DNA from: GCA-001735895 sp964651385
GTDB lineage: Bacteria; Pseudomonadota; Gammaproteobacteria; GCA-001735895
Assembly (NCBI GenBank): GCA_964651385.1
Contig: CAZYYM010000026.1
Location: 1 to 36,192, forward strand
Direction: 5' to 3'
DNA length: 36,192 bases
The number at the start of each line of letters is the position of its first letter. Within the stretch, counting starts at the first letter, position 1. The notes below the pieces were generated by a model that was not told the DNA's origin, did not search any database, and saw nothing but the letters and a program-made list of their open reading frames with translations. Positions 17,773 through 25,616 of this stretch are shown here, piece after piece. The position numbers were made by a program, and so were the translations under genes.

Positions 17773-17778
17773 ATTATA
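17773..17778 (-). promoter_or_regulatory. TATAAT hexamer immediately upstream of cysB
   Basis: A perfect minus-strand TATAAT ends 5 nt before the cysB GTG codon. If used, transcription would begin at or next to the start codon and give a leaderless mRNA. No good -35 element is present at 16-18 nt spacing, so the site may be fortuitous. Confidence 0.3.
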
Positions 17779-17881
17779 ACCCCTTCAATAGACTGAAATT
17801 GAATAAGACACTTCGAAGCTGTGCCTTAGAAAAAATATCGAGTTTACAAGGAAATAGTGACATGACAACTGATTTTTATCG

Positions 17882-18598
17882 TCAATCTGTTTTGCTTTTG
17901 TGGTGCGAAAAATTGATCGATTTGACCCTCGGACTTAGTTGAATTTCGTCGTAAACGATGTTTTCAGCGCTATCGAGAATGTGCCAGACGATGCTGGCTA
18001 CCTGTTCGGGTTCTATGGCGCTCTCGTGGTTGTCTGAGGGCGCAAACGAGAGGTTATCAAAAAAAGGACTGCGTACCATGCCCGGATTTACCAGCGAAAC
18101 CTGTATTCCATCGTTGGCGCAATCTTCGCGCAAAGCCTGGCAAAAACCGCGCAGACCAAACTTGGCTGCACTGTAAAGCGTGCCTTTACGACCTGCACAA
18201 AGACTCGATTCGGAGCCGATAAAAATCATTCGTCCGGACTTGGTTGCCCGAAATGCGGGCACCAGCCGGCGACAGAATATTAAAGCGCTGGTGAGATTGA
18301 CCTGGATAGCACGTTCAATCTGAACGACGGAAAATTGTTCGATAGAGCCGAAGTTACCATAACCCGCAGCGTGGATAAAGCAATCAAAGCGATTCTGTTT
18401 TAACAGTTGTTTGAGTGTTCGATCGATGTCGGTCGAAATTGACAGATCGAGTGGCAGGGCAGTGTAGGCGGGGTGATCCGGATTGATAACAGCTCGACGA
18501 CTCATTCCGGTAACGCTATAACCGTTTTGCAGCAATAGCCGGGTAATCGCAAGTCCGATACCTGAACTTGCACCAGTAATCAGAGCGTGCTTATTCAT
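17882..18598 (-). CDS. short-chain dehydrogenase/reductase (SDR)
   Basis: From the ATG at 18598 (MNKHALITG) this is a 238-residue classical SDR. The cofactor motif TGASSGIG is at the N-terminus, the active-site Ser lies in GSESSLCAG and the catalytic pair in YSAAK. The NADP-type residues after beta-2 (MSRR) suggest NADPH. The substrate is unknown. Its ATG overlaps the stop of the radical SAM gene (ATGAATAA, 8 nt), so the two are translationally coupled. A start at 18613 would enlarge the overlap and is less likely. It ends the four-gene cassette that begins with the glycosyltransferase. Confidence 0.88.
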   Translation of the reverse strand: MNKHALITGASSGIGLAITRLLLQNGYSVTGMSRRAVINPDHPAYTALPLDLSISTDIDRTLKQLLKQNRFDCFIHAAGYGNFGSIEQFSVVQIERAIQVNLTSALIFCRRLVPAFRATKSGRMIFIGSESSLCAGRKGTLYSAAKFGLRGFCQALREDCANDGIQVSLVNPGMVRSPFFDNLSFAPSDNHESAIEPEQVASIVWHILDSAENIVYDEIQLSPRVKSINFSHHKSKTD

Positions 18599-19589
18599 GC
18601 CATTCGCAGGCATGGTAAATGCCCGGTTTGAAATATTTCATCAATTCGTTTTCGCAGTCAGATACCATGGTCTGTTCAAGACGGAGCGGATAACTCATCA
18701 TACCATTGTTGAGTTCGAGGTTTTGTGCGAACAGTGGCTGCTCCGGGTAGAGCCGGTTTATTTGGCGGAAATTATCTTTCGGTAAGCGAAATGCTCCCAG
18801 GCTGATCGAATGAAACCTGTCCGGGTCGATTTCACTCACGATCTGTTGCAGCAATTCGGTGAATGCCCGGCGGTAATTCTGGTGATAAACCAGCGGGTCA
18901 AAACGTAAACCAATCGGCCATCCCGCGTCGCTCAGGGATTTCATTGCGCGGATGCGTTTGGCTATCGAGGGAACACCATATTCGAGCTTTTCGTGGCAAT
19001 GAGCATTGGTAAAACTGAATGCGGTGACCACACGTTCGCAAGGCTGTAGTTTTAGCAATTGCCTGATCTGAGTGCTTTTAGTGCGCAGCTCCAACCAGGC
19101 ATTTTCTGTGTTTGCAATAACAGGAACGAAATATTCAGCGAATCCGGTAACCGGTTCGTAGGCCAGGCTGTCGCAGTCATAGCCTGAAAAAAACCAGACA
19201 CCTTCGCCGGCATGTTGTTTAACCAGTGTATTAATACTGTCGGCGAAATCTTCGTAGTTTACAAATATAACATGGTGGGCCGACGGGTACATGCCTTGTA
19301 AAAAACAATAACGGCAATCGTACAGGCAATTCAGCATGTGGGAAAAATAATAATTATAAGATCCACCCAGTCCGTAGCCCTGCGGTGCAGCGAGTACGCG
19401 GCGTTGATGCTTTCCGGCAATGATCAAAGCCGGGTTTGCTTTCTGTAAGCGGAAATTTTGGGCTCGCGGATTAAATACTTCACCCTGATGCTCTATTTCC
19501 ACGATCGGCGCGTGCGGGTGTCGTCTGATAATTTCCTGGGTACGCTGATGATCGCGGACTGCCTTCTCGACGTAAATACAGTTCGCCAT
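18591..19589 (-). CDS. spore photoproduct lyase-like radical SAM protein
   Basis: The 332-residue protein starting at ATG 19589 (MANCIYVEKA) has the radical SAM CX3CX2C cluster in NCLYDCRYCFLQG (C88, C92, C95). The following YHQNY/GAFRLP C-terminal half and the WFFSGYDCDSLAYEP segment resemble spore photoproduct lyases. Authentic SPL repairs 5-thyminyl-5,6-dihydrothymine in spores and uses a Cys about 50 residues after the cluster (C141 in Bacillus subtilis) as hydrogen donor. C139 here is a plausible equivalent, but a by-eye alignment is ambiguous by two residues. A start at 19619 exists but would overlap the upstream gene; 19589 begins 2 nt after its stop. The actual substrate is unknown; UV-damaged DNA or a modified nucleoside are possibilities. 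Confidence 0.85.
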   Translation of the reverse strand: MANCIYVEKAVRDHQRTQEIIRRHPHAPIVEIEHQGEVFNPRAQNFRLQKANPALIIAGKHQRRVLAAPQGYGLGGSYNYYFSHMLNCLYDCRYCFLQGMYPSAHHVIFVNYEDFADSINTLVKQHAGEGVWFFSGYDCDSLAYEPVTGFAEYFVPVIANTENAWLELRTKSTQIRQLLKLQPCERVVTAFSFTNAHCHEKLEYGVPSIAKRIRAMKSLSDAGWPIGLRFDPLVYHQNYRRAFTELLQQIVSEIDPDRFHSISLGAFRLPKDNFRQINRLYPEQPLFAQNLELNNGMMSYPLRLEQTMVSDCENELMKYFKPGIYHACEWHE

Positions 19590-19591
19590 GG

Positions 19592-20398
19592 CTATAAATT
19601 TCTGGCCAATTGAAAGCATTGTTGCTCGAGTTTTTCAATAATGCTGCGACTCGAGTCAAGGCCTGTAATGCTACTCAGCAGGGCTTCTTTGCCTACCCTA
19701 TTTTGAAGAAAGCGTAGTAATGGTTTAAGACGAGCCTGTTGGGTCAGGCTAAAATGCGCCTGTTCCAAAATCGGTTGCCACTGTTCCGAAGCAATCTCGA
19801 GGTCTATCAGCTGCCGGTTGAGTAACAGCAGCTTTTGTACGAAGCCATCTATGGTTTCTAGCTGATTGTAAATCAATTCGCTTACCGCAGATTTATCATA
19901 TCCAGTTTGCTGCTCATGATTGTCGCTGATTACTTTAACGCAATGCACCAGTTCGGCAGTACTAAAGCGAGTGGCAGTCACAAAAAAAGCGCTGGCTTCC
20001 ATGTCGTAAATAGCGGTGTGACAATAGTCGTTACTCGGTTGGTCCAGGCTAATACAAGATGTCGATTGTAATCCGCTGGCAAAAGTCGGTACCGGGAAAT
20101 AGTGTCGGCCTGACTGGCTATCGGTAATTTTATTCAGCCAGAAAATGTTCCCGATCATCTGTTCGGCTGCACCGGCAGTGCCGATATTTATCCAGCAAAT
20201 AGAGCCATGCTGATAGTTTAGTGCCGCTACCCAGGCGGTTGCAGCCGCCGCCGATATTTTACCGATGCCACCGATGACGCATTGCATGTCGTCGTTCTGG
20301 TAACAGTCGAAGGCGTGATGATGTGGTGACTTTTTCAATCGGTAAAAGTCAATAATCGGTTTTGCTTCGCAATGCAATGCCACAACCCAGATCAGCAT
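19592..20398 (-). CDS. nucleoside phosphorylase/MTAN superfamily protein
   Basis: This 268-residue protein contains a nucleoside phosphorylase fold: INIGTAG (base/phosphate loop), YDMEASAFF (ribose-binding Met-Glu) and VKVISDN, whose Asp matches the catalytic acid of MTA/SAH nucleosidases. The active-site core is therefore intact. Unlike MTAN (about 230 residues), the middle is shortened and a helical C-terminal extension of roughly 80 residues follows the core. It would cleave a nucleoside glycosidic bond by hydrolysis or phosphorolysis; the substrate cannot be read. It sits 5 nt after the glycosyltransferase and 2 nt before the radical SAM gene. Confidence 0.8.
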   Translation of the reverse strand: MLIWVVALHCEAKPIIDFYRLKKSPHHHAFDCYQNDDMQCVIGGIGKISAAAATAWVAALNYQHGSICWINIGTAGAAEQMIGNIFWLNKITDSQSGRHYFPVPTFASGLQSTSCISLDQPSNDYCHTAIYDMEASAFFVTATRFSTAELVHCVKVISDNHEQQTGYDKSAVSELIYNQLETIDGFVQKLLLLNRQLIDLEIASEQWQPILEQAHFSLTQQARLKPLLRFLQNRVGKEALLSSITGLDSSRSIIEKLEQQCFQLARNL

Positions 20399-20403
20399 TT
20401 AGG

Positions 20404-21285
20404 TTACCCGGCTTGTAAAAATGGTTCACACAGCGCAGAAAACTCATCGACTACGGCTTGATTGCCATGTTTTCGTGCGCCCTGGAGCAGAATGCCTAGT
20501 TTGTGCTGCAAAGTGTTCGTGGCAGCATTGCGATCTACGTCATCGAGTTTCGCGTTATTCAGCAATTTGTTCAGTGCTCGAATTCTAAAGCGATCCATAC
20601 CCCAGAATTGCCGCGAAAGCTGATCGTCGTGACCGCCATTTTTAATAATCAAGGGGCGATTGATATAGTATACCGGATGCTGGTGGCAGATTCGTAACCA
20701 CAGGTCGTAGTCTTCGCAAGCGGGCAGTGATTCATCAAACAGGCCGACCTGGTCGAATAGTTCGCGTTTGATAACAACAGCCGACGGTGATATCACGCAG
20801 AGCGGCAGGCATTTCTGGAAAATCCAGCCTCCGGATTTTTGATGTTTGTTCATTGCATTGACGCGTACTCCATTTCGAACCCAGATTTCATCCGAGTGGA
20901 ATAATCGGTATTCGGGATGCTCCGCCACAGCCTGTCGCATGGTTTTGATTTTATTGGTTAGCCAGTTGTCATCCGAATCGAGCAGGGCAACCCAGTCACA
21001 GTTAGCGGCTCTGATACCTGCATTCCGGGCAGCACTGACACCGCTGTTTGTCTGGGTAATCAATTTGACCTGTGGAAACCGAAGCGGAATTTCAACCGCC
21101 GTAGCGTCGCTGGACCCATCGTCGACCACGATAATTTCATCAACCTGCGAACTCTGATTGATCACCGATTCGAGTGCGTTAACTAATATAGGCAGGCGGT
21201 TATAGCTGGGTATAACCACCGAAATTGAGTTAGCTGCTGTGCGGTACAATAGTCGAGCCCGGAAAATGGGTAATGGTCGACCCAT
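20404..21285 (-). CDS. family 2 glycosyltransferase
   Basis: The protein has up to 293 residues. The GT-A fold starts at SVVIPSYNRLPILVNALESV, with the nucleotide-binding VVDDGSSD, the metal-binding LLDSDDNW and the late ED motif in PACEDYDLWLR, all typical of inverting GT2 enzymes. A short C-terminal helical region follows; no membrane segment is visible, so it should be cytoplasmic or peripheral. The ATG at 21285 overlaps the upstream DUF1820 gene by 56 nt; a TTG at 21249 (12 residues shorter) would reduce that to 20 nt, so the exact start is uncertain. Donor and acceptor are unknown. It is the first gene of the GT2-phosphorylase-radical SAM-SDR run. Confidence 0.85.
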   Translation of the reverse strand: MGRPLPIFRARLLYRTAANSISVVIPSYNRLPILVNALESVINQSSQVDEIIVVDDGSSDATAVEIPLRFPQVKLITQTNSGVSAARNAGIRAANCDWVALLDSDDNWLTNKIKTMRQAVAEHPEYRLFHSDEIWVRNGVRVNAMNKHQKSGGWIFQKCLPLCVISPSAVVIKRELFDQVGLFDESLPACEDYDLWLRICHQHPVYYINRPLIIKNGGHDDQLSRQFWGMDRFRIRALNKLLNNAKLDDVDRNAATNTLQHKLGILLQGARKHGNQAVVDEFSALCEPFLQAG

Positions 21286-21562
21286 CGGAATCTAGAATCC
21301 GGTTTTTCCCACTTTCCTCAACCTCGTCGATGCGGATGATTGAATGATGGGGAATATAGGTGTGCTTGACCCTGGCGAATTCAGTTTTGAGCTTTTCTTC
21401 TGCCGGGTCGATTAGCAGCTTGGATTGCTCACCGAATATGATCTGACCGATTTCGATAAATCCCGCCATCTGTGACTGGCTGACCTGGTTTGCGTAGAGT
21501 TCGTATATTCGACCACTATTGTGGAACTGGATGCGGAAGGTACTTTTTTTAGATCGGGTCAT
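21230..21562 (-). CDS. DUF1820 family protein
   Basis: A 110-residue protein with the DUF1820 pattern: FRIQFHNSGRIYELYANQVS, GFIEIGQIIFGEQSKLLIDP, and the conserved YIPHHSIIRIDEVEESG. The family is common in Gammaproteobacteria and has no assigned function; the beta-rich sequence has no catalytic motif or signal peptide. It begins 7 nt after the glutaredoxin stop and overlaps the glycosyltransferase gene, so it links the two halves of the minus-strand run. Confidence 0.87.
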   Translation of the reverse strand: MTRSKKSTFRIQFHNSGRIYELYANQVSQSQMAGFIEIGQIIFGEQSKLLIDPAEEKLKTEFARVKHTYIPHHSIIRIDEVEESGKNRILDSDGSTITHFPGSTIVPHSS

Positions 21563-21569
21563 GACTGCT

Positions 21570-21830
21570 TTAATCCTGCGGCATGAGATCGGCGAGATCG
21601 CCGTCCATATGTAATTCGGTTAACTCGGAAAATCCACCGATTAACACGCCGTCGATAAAAATCTGTGGCACTGTATCTGCGCCCTTTGTGACTTTATCGA
21701 ATTCACGTTTTGTGGTGTCGTCGTGATCGATCGGAATTTCACCGAAGTCGATATTCCATTTGCGCAGCATGTTCTTTGCGCGGTTGCATATCATGCAATC
21801 GGCACGGCTGTATAGAATGACTCTGGGCAT
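21570..21830 (-). CDS. grxC: glutaredoxin 3
   Basis: An 86-residue glutaredoxin with redox motif C12-M-I-C15, the cis-proline loop DTVPQIFIDG and the GGFSEL glutathione-binding turn. GrxC reduces protein disulfides and glutathionylated proteins with glutathione. The usual active site is CPYC; here the Pro-Tyr pair is Met-Ile, which may shift the redox potential, but dithiol chemistry remains possible. It lies 80 nt downstream of the kinase gene and 7 nt upstream of DUF1820. Confidence 0.92.
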   Translation of the reverse strand: MPRVILYSRADCMICNRAKNMLRKWNIDFGEIPIDHDDTTKREFDKVTKGADTVPQIFIDGVLIGGFSELTELHMDGDLADLMPQD

Positions 21831-21910
21831 AAGTGCTACGATATTGGAAAGAGCGGGATTTTACCTCAGAAGCGCTGATCGATGCGAATTATCTGCATGG
21901 CAGGCACTGC

Positions 21911-24277
21911 TCACCGCAAATTCTTGATCGCCAGTACTGCCTGATTACGTAATGTTTTCAATAATCCGAGTTGATTATCGGTAATTGTTATCGCTTTGCC
22001 CCCTGCACTGTCGATATAGATTAAGGCAATCGGAGAATGGTTAATGCTGATGGGAAAGATTGCAAAACTGCAGGCTGCAATATGTTGGTGATACCAGTCG
22101 GGAATTCTTTTTTTGATATTTTCACTCCGGGTATTGTCGATTCGAATGTCCTGATCATTCTTGAACGCGATGTGAAAAACATCGGGCTGATAGGCCAGTG
22201 GTATGACAAATTTATCAATCATGGTTTCAATGCTATCGCCATAACCGAATCGGGCGCACAGATTTTTACCACTTTTATCCTTCAGGCAAAGTAAAACACG
22301 CGAACCGGAAAAAGCCCGGTATATGGTTTCCAGGATCATTTGACAGATTTGATTGATATTGTAGTCACCCATTAGTGTATTGGTAATATCCTGAATGCCA
22401 TCGGTGAGCGCTTTTTCTGTGGTGCGATTAATCGCTTCGGTATCTTCTTCGAGAATTTTCACGCTTTCGGCAGCATCAAATTCCTGCTGGTGCGTTTTTT
22501 CCGATTCCGTCAGCTGGGATTTGTCTTCACCGGCAGAGAATTTTTTGCAAAAAGGGTTATCGGTTATTTCAAACTGGATGAGGCGGGCAAAATCTGCCAG
22601 ATCTTTCTGACAGGTACTGATGATTTCCTCGACCCGCTTGTCATCAATTTTTAACGCTTTGCTATAGCCACTGGTTAAGGTTTTTACTGATGATGATCGT
22701 TGATTATCATTACTGCGCAGTATGCTGCTCAGAGAATTACTGAATTGAGATATAATCTGCAAACCCGTAGCGCTATTGTTGGCCCGTGGAATGCTAGCGG
22801 TATCGAGTGGTTTCATACTTTCTATTATTTGATCAGGGAAACCCCATTCGCGTGCGACTGAAGTACCCAGTTGGTGATAACTAGTACCCAGCACCTGTGA
22901 CACTGCAGACGACTCAGCCATTCCCTCCCTGATGATGAGCTTGTCTATCGCCTGACTTTCCTCGTGCAGGTAAAACCGTACCAGGCGCTTGCCGAGTTGC
23001 CGCAATAAAGCGCAGAGAAACGCTTCTTCGTGATTGCCGATTCGGTTTAGATTGGCGAGTTCATTCGCGACCAGGGCGCTGAATAAAGATTCGACGGCAT
23101 CTTCTTTAAGCTGGCTGGATTGCAGCTTGTTCTGCATGTGTTCGAATAACATCAATGCGGCGGCAATGCTTCGAACCGGATTAATGCCGAGCATGACCAC
23201 GGCGCGGGAAATCGTACTGATTTTGCCGCCGCCGCGATTGTAGTAAACCGAGTTTACCAGCCTTAGAACCTTATTAGTGAGCGAGTAATCTTTTAATATT
23301 GCATTCGAGACGCTGGCCAGGCTTTCGGTATCGCTATTGGTGACTTTGTTAAGAACATTAATGGTTTCCGAAAAAACCGGAAAGTCACTCTTATGCCGCA
23401 TCCTCCGCAGTAGAAAGCTTACCGTTGAGTCGTGGCTGTCATTGCTTGGCGCATCATCGAGCGATAGGTAATCATTAAAGGCCCGTAACATTGCACTTGC
23501 ATCGGCGAAGCGTTGTTCGGTATCTTTGTTCAGCGATTTTAAAATTAAGTCATCGAGGCGTTCGTCAATAGCTGCATTGATTGTCGATGGTGCGGGAATT
23601 TTTTGATTGGCGATAAGATTTAGAATTTGATAAATATCATCGCCATTAACCGCCGGTTTTCCGGTTAGCATTTCGTAACAGACCAGGCCGATGGAAAAAA
23701 CATCGGAGACGATTTTGTGCTGCCGTGTTTCGATGTATTCGGGGGCCATATACTGCGGGGTGCCACATAAACCCGAGTCTTCGCTTTGCCGGGCGTCAGA
23801 AAAATGGGCCAGACCGAAATCGGCAACCTTGGCACTTTCCGACCGATCGATCAATATGTTGGCTGGTTTGATATCACCATGGGCAATGTTCTGAGCGTGA
23901 GCGGCACTCACGCCAGCGAGTATATCTCGCATTATACGTAATGCTTGATCAAGTTTCAGGCCGTCACGGATTTTTTGTCGCAGTGAAGCGCCTTCGATAT
24001 ATTCGAGTACCAGATAAGGTCGATGATCGGATATACCGAGGTCGAATACAGTGACGATATTGTTGTGTTGCAATCGGCTCACCATACGCGCTTCGGTCAA
24101 CAGCTGGTCGAGATCTTCCTGATGTTGTAGCTCCCCGCTAAGATGCACCGCCTTAATCGCTACTTTTCGGTGTAATTCAGTATCGGTTGCCAGATAGACA
24201 ATTCCCTGATTGCCTCGGCCAAGTTCTTTTTCAATAACGAATCGGTCAAATGTCCTGGAAAGTGCTGCTTGTGCCAC
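21911..24277 (-). CDS. Ser/Thr protein kinase with HDOD and GAF-like domains
   Basis: The 788-residue protein starts at GTG 24277. The kinase domain (about 10-270) has glycine loop GRGNQG (20-25), lysine K42 in VAIKAV, catalytic loop HGDIKPANIL (D135), DFG at 153-155 and APE at 178-180, so it looks active; the usual HRD arginine is Gly. An HDOD domain (about 290-500) follows, with FPVFSETINVLN and the conserved ILKDYSLTNKVLRLVNSVYY helices. The final 150 residues resemble a GAF sensor (GSRVLLCLKDKSGKNLCARF). HDOD domains are usually non-enzymatic signalling modules. No membrane segment is visible. A second HDOD protein with a similar tail is encoded at 30819-32264. Confidence 0.9.
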   Translation of the reverse strand: MAQAALSRTFDRFVIEKELGRGNQGIVYLATDTELHRKVAIKAVHLSGELQHQEDLDQLLTEARMVSRLQHNNIVTVFDLGISDHRPYLVLEYIEGASLRQKIRDGLKLDQALRIMRDILAGVSAAHAQNIAHGDIKPANILIDRSESAKVADFGLAHFSDARQSEDSGLCGTPQYMAPEYIETRQHKIVSDVFSIGLVCYEMLTGKPAVNGDDIYQILNLIANQKIPAPSTINAAIDERLDDLILKSLNKDTEQRFADASAMLRAFNDYLSLDDAPSNDSHDSTVSFLLRRMRHKSDFPVFSETINVLNKVTNSDTESLASVSNAILKDYSLTNKVLRLVNSVYYNRGGGKISTISRAVVMLGINPVRSIAAALMLFEHMQNKLQSSQLKEDAVESLFSALVANELANLNRIGNHEEAFLCALLRQLGKRLVRFYLHEESQAIDKLIIREGMAESSAVSQVLGTSYHQLGTSVAREWGFPDQIIESMKPLDTASIPRANNSATGLQIISQFSNSLSSILRSNDNQRSSSVKTLTSGYSKALKIDDKRVEEIISTCQKDLADFARLIQFEITDNPFCKKFSAGEDKSQLTESEKTHQQEFDAAESVKILEEDTEAINRTTEKALTDGIQDITNTLMGDYNINQICQMILETIYRAFSGSRVLLCLKDKSGKNLCARFGYGDSIETMIDKFVIPLAYQPDVFHIAFKNDQDIRIDNTRSENIKKRIPDWYHQHIAACSFAIFPISINHSPIALIYIDSAGGKAITITDNQLGLLKTLRNQAVLAIKNLR

Positions 24278-24356
24278 GTTAGAAATGCTCTGCTAGTCTG
24301 GTTAGCAAAGTATAGTTGTCGATGCGGGCCTTGCTTTTAATTATTCTGTGCGAGAG

Positions 24357-24382
24357 TGCTAGTGTAGGATACTACACTAGCA
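24357..24382. repeat. perfect 11-bp inverted repeat
   Basis: TGCTAGTGTAG and CTACACTAGCA are perfect 11-bp arms around GATA. The structure lies about 80 nt upstream of the kinase gene in a divergent region. No T-run follows on either strand, so a terminator is unlikely; an operator or leader hairpin fits better. Ten bases of the arm (GCTAGTGTAG) recur at 35252-35261 upstream of the TetR gene. Confidence 0.6.
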
Positions 24383-24655
24383 GTGGTTTCGATGCGTAAT
24401 CGTTCCTTGCAATAGGTCATGACCCGTTCAAACGCGATAGATGTTGAACGCGGCGTGGCCCAGAGTGCAAGTATTTTGTTCACTTAAACGGATTCGGAAC
24501 GGTTATCTATGGCCAATTATGACATGAAATGCGTCTATTCTGGCTAACCGCAATGAAAATTCATGCTGGTCTTTCGGGCTGACTCGATCGTCAATAGAGA
24601 GCAGTGTTTTAAAAGCGGAAAACTTGGGCGGGTTAGTTCTGGCTGGGTTATCCTG

Positions 24656-24682
24656 GTATATTTGATATTTTGATAAATATAC
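24656..24682. promoter_or_regulatory. inverted repeat overlapping a possible -10 element of the DapA-family operon
   Basis: GTATATTT and AAATATAC are perfect 8-bp arms separated by 11 nt, ending 46 nt before the ATG of the DapA-family gene. A TATACT at 24678-24683 overlaps the right arm and could be a -10 hexamer, which would suit repression by steric block. No convincing -35 element is seen. Confidence 0.4.
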
Positions 24683-24728
24683 TGAAAATTGTGGCGAATT
24701 AAGCAAATTTTTAGGTCAAGTTTCGATA

Positions 24729-25601
24729 ATGGCTGATTTACAAGGTATCTGCACACCAATCTGTACCATTTTTTCAGAAGATGGTTCTCGAATCGATGAA
24801 ATCGCTCAGAAAAAGCATTTAGACACGCTCCTGAACGCCGGGATTCATGTCATTGCGGTTTGTGGCGGTACCGGGGAATTTTCGTTTTTAAGCCGTGAAG
24901 AAAGATTGAAATTAACCGAGTTGGTTGCCAGACATATCGATGGTCGAGCCAAATTAATCGTGCATACTTCGGCGGTGATGACCGAGGAAACCATCGACTA
25001 TGCCAGACATGCTGAAGATCACGGGGCGGATTGTCTTTTGGTGTTACCGCCTTATTTCGAAGGTCCGACTCTGGCGGGCAGTTATGAGCATTACGAAAAA
25101 GTGGCCAACTCGGTGAACATCGATCTGATGGCCTATAACATTCCGCTTCACTCGGGTATTGATTTGGAACCGGAATTTGTACAGCAGCTAATGGAAATTG
25201 ATAATGTTCGCTACCTGAAAGACAGTACTGGTAATTTCCTCAGAGTGCAGCAGTTAGTAAGTAACGGCGTTCGACTTTTTAATGGTTCGGATCCATTGAT
25301 GTTCCATGGGCTAATTGCTAATGCGGTCGGTTGTTTTTGGGGAACATCGAATGCTATCCCCGAACAGGCGGTAATGCTCTACGAGTATTGTCAAAAAAAG
25401 CAATGGGAAGAAGGTCGGCTACTGTGGAGTAAAATCTATGCAATCAACGATTTTATCTGGCATAACCCGTTCAATCCTTCGGTAAAGGCACTCGGAAACC
25501 TGCTCGGCCATGATCTTCGTAATTGTCGCAGACCGGTCCAGCCGCTGACTGAAAGCGAAGCCGATCGATTGAAGCAATTGGTTGCCGAAATTTCGGACTG
25601 A
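24729..25601 (+). CDS. dihydrodipicolinate synthase family lyase/dehydratase (possible hydroxyproline-pathway deaminase)
   Basis: The 290-residue protein is a class I aldolase of the DapA family, with the GGTGEF pyruvate-carboxylate loop (47-51 region), the Tyr in MAYNIP (Y136) and Schiff-base Lys in RYLKDSTGN (K164). These match the E. coli DapA positions Y133 and K161. DapA relatives include 4-hydroxy-1-pyrroline-2-carboxylate deaminase (LhpC/HypD), N-acetylneuraminate lyase and sugar-acid dehydratases. The next gene, 15 nt on, is a 4-hydroxyproline epimerase-type protein, so the deaminase role is the best inference. Biosynthetic DapA is less likely in this context. Confidence 0.82.
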   Translation: MADLQGICTPICTIFSEDGSRIDEIAQKKHLDTLLNAGIHVIAVCGGTGEFSFLSREERLKLTELVARHIDGRAKLIVHTSAVMTEETIDYARHAEDHGADCLLVLPPYFEGPTLAGSYEHYEKVANSVNIDLMAYNIPLHSGIDLEPEFVQQLMEIDNVRYLKDSTGNFLRVQQLVSNGVRLFNGSDPLMFHGLIANAVGCFWGTSNAIPEQAVMLYEYCQKKQWEEGRLLWSKIYAINDFIWHNPFNPSVKALGNLLGHDLRNCRRPVQPLTESEADRLKQLVAEISD

Positions 25602-25616
25602 TTCACATTGACTGAA

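Larger units (their letters stand above)
24278..24728. other. 451-nt divergent intergenic region
   Basis: No convincing gene lies here. The stretch holds the start regions of the kinase gene (minus) and the DapA-family gene (plus), and two palindromes described separately (24357-24382 and 24656-24682). A minus-strand TATACT about 50 nt upstream of the kinase start could be its -10 element, but no -35 match accompanies it. Confidence 0.5.

Noticed and set aside
17862..17942. Short plus-strand frame with AAGGAA before its ATG
   Set aside because: Most of it is antisense to the conserved SDR 3' end and the peptide has no recognisable features.
24357..24382. Palindrome as a transcription terminator
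   Set aside because: It sits between divergent gene starts and has no T-run on either side.
24503..24759. Minus-strand frames of about 70 codons in the intergenic region
   Set aside because: They overlap the palindrome and start of the DapA-family gene and have no ribosome site or family resemblance.
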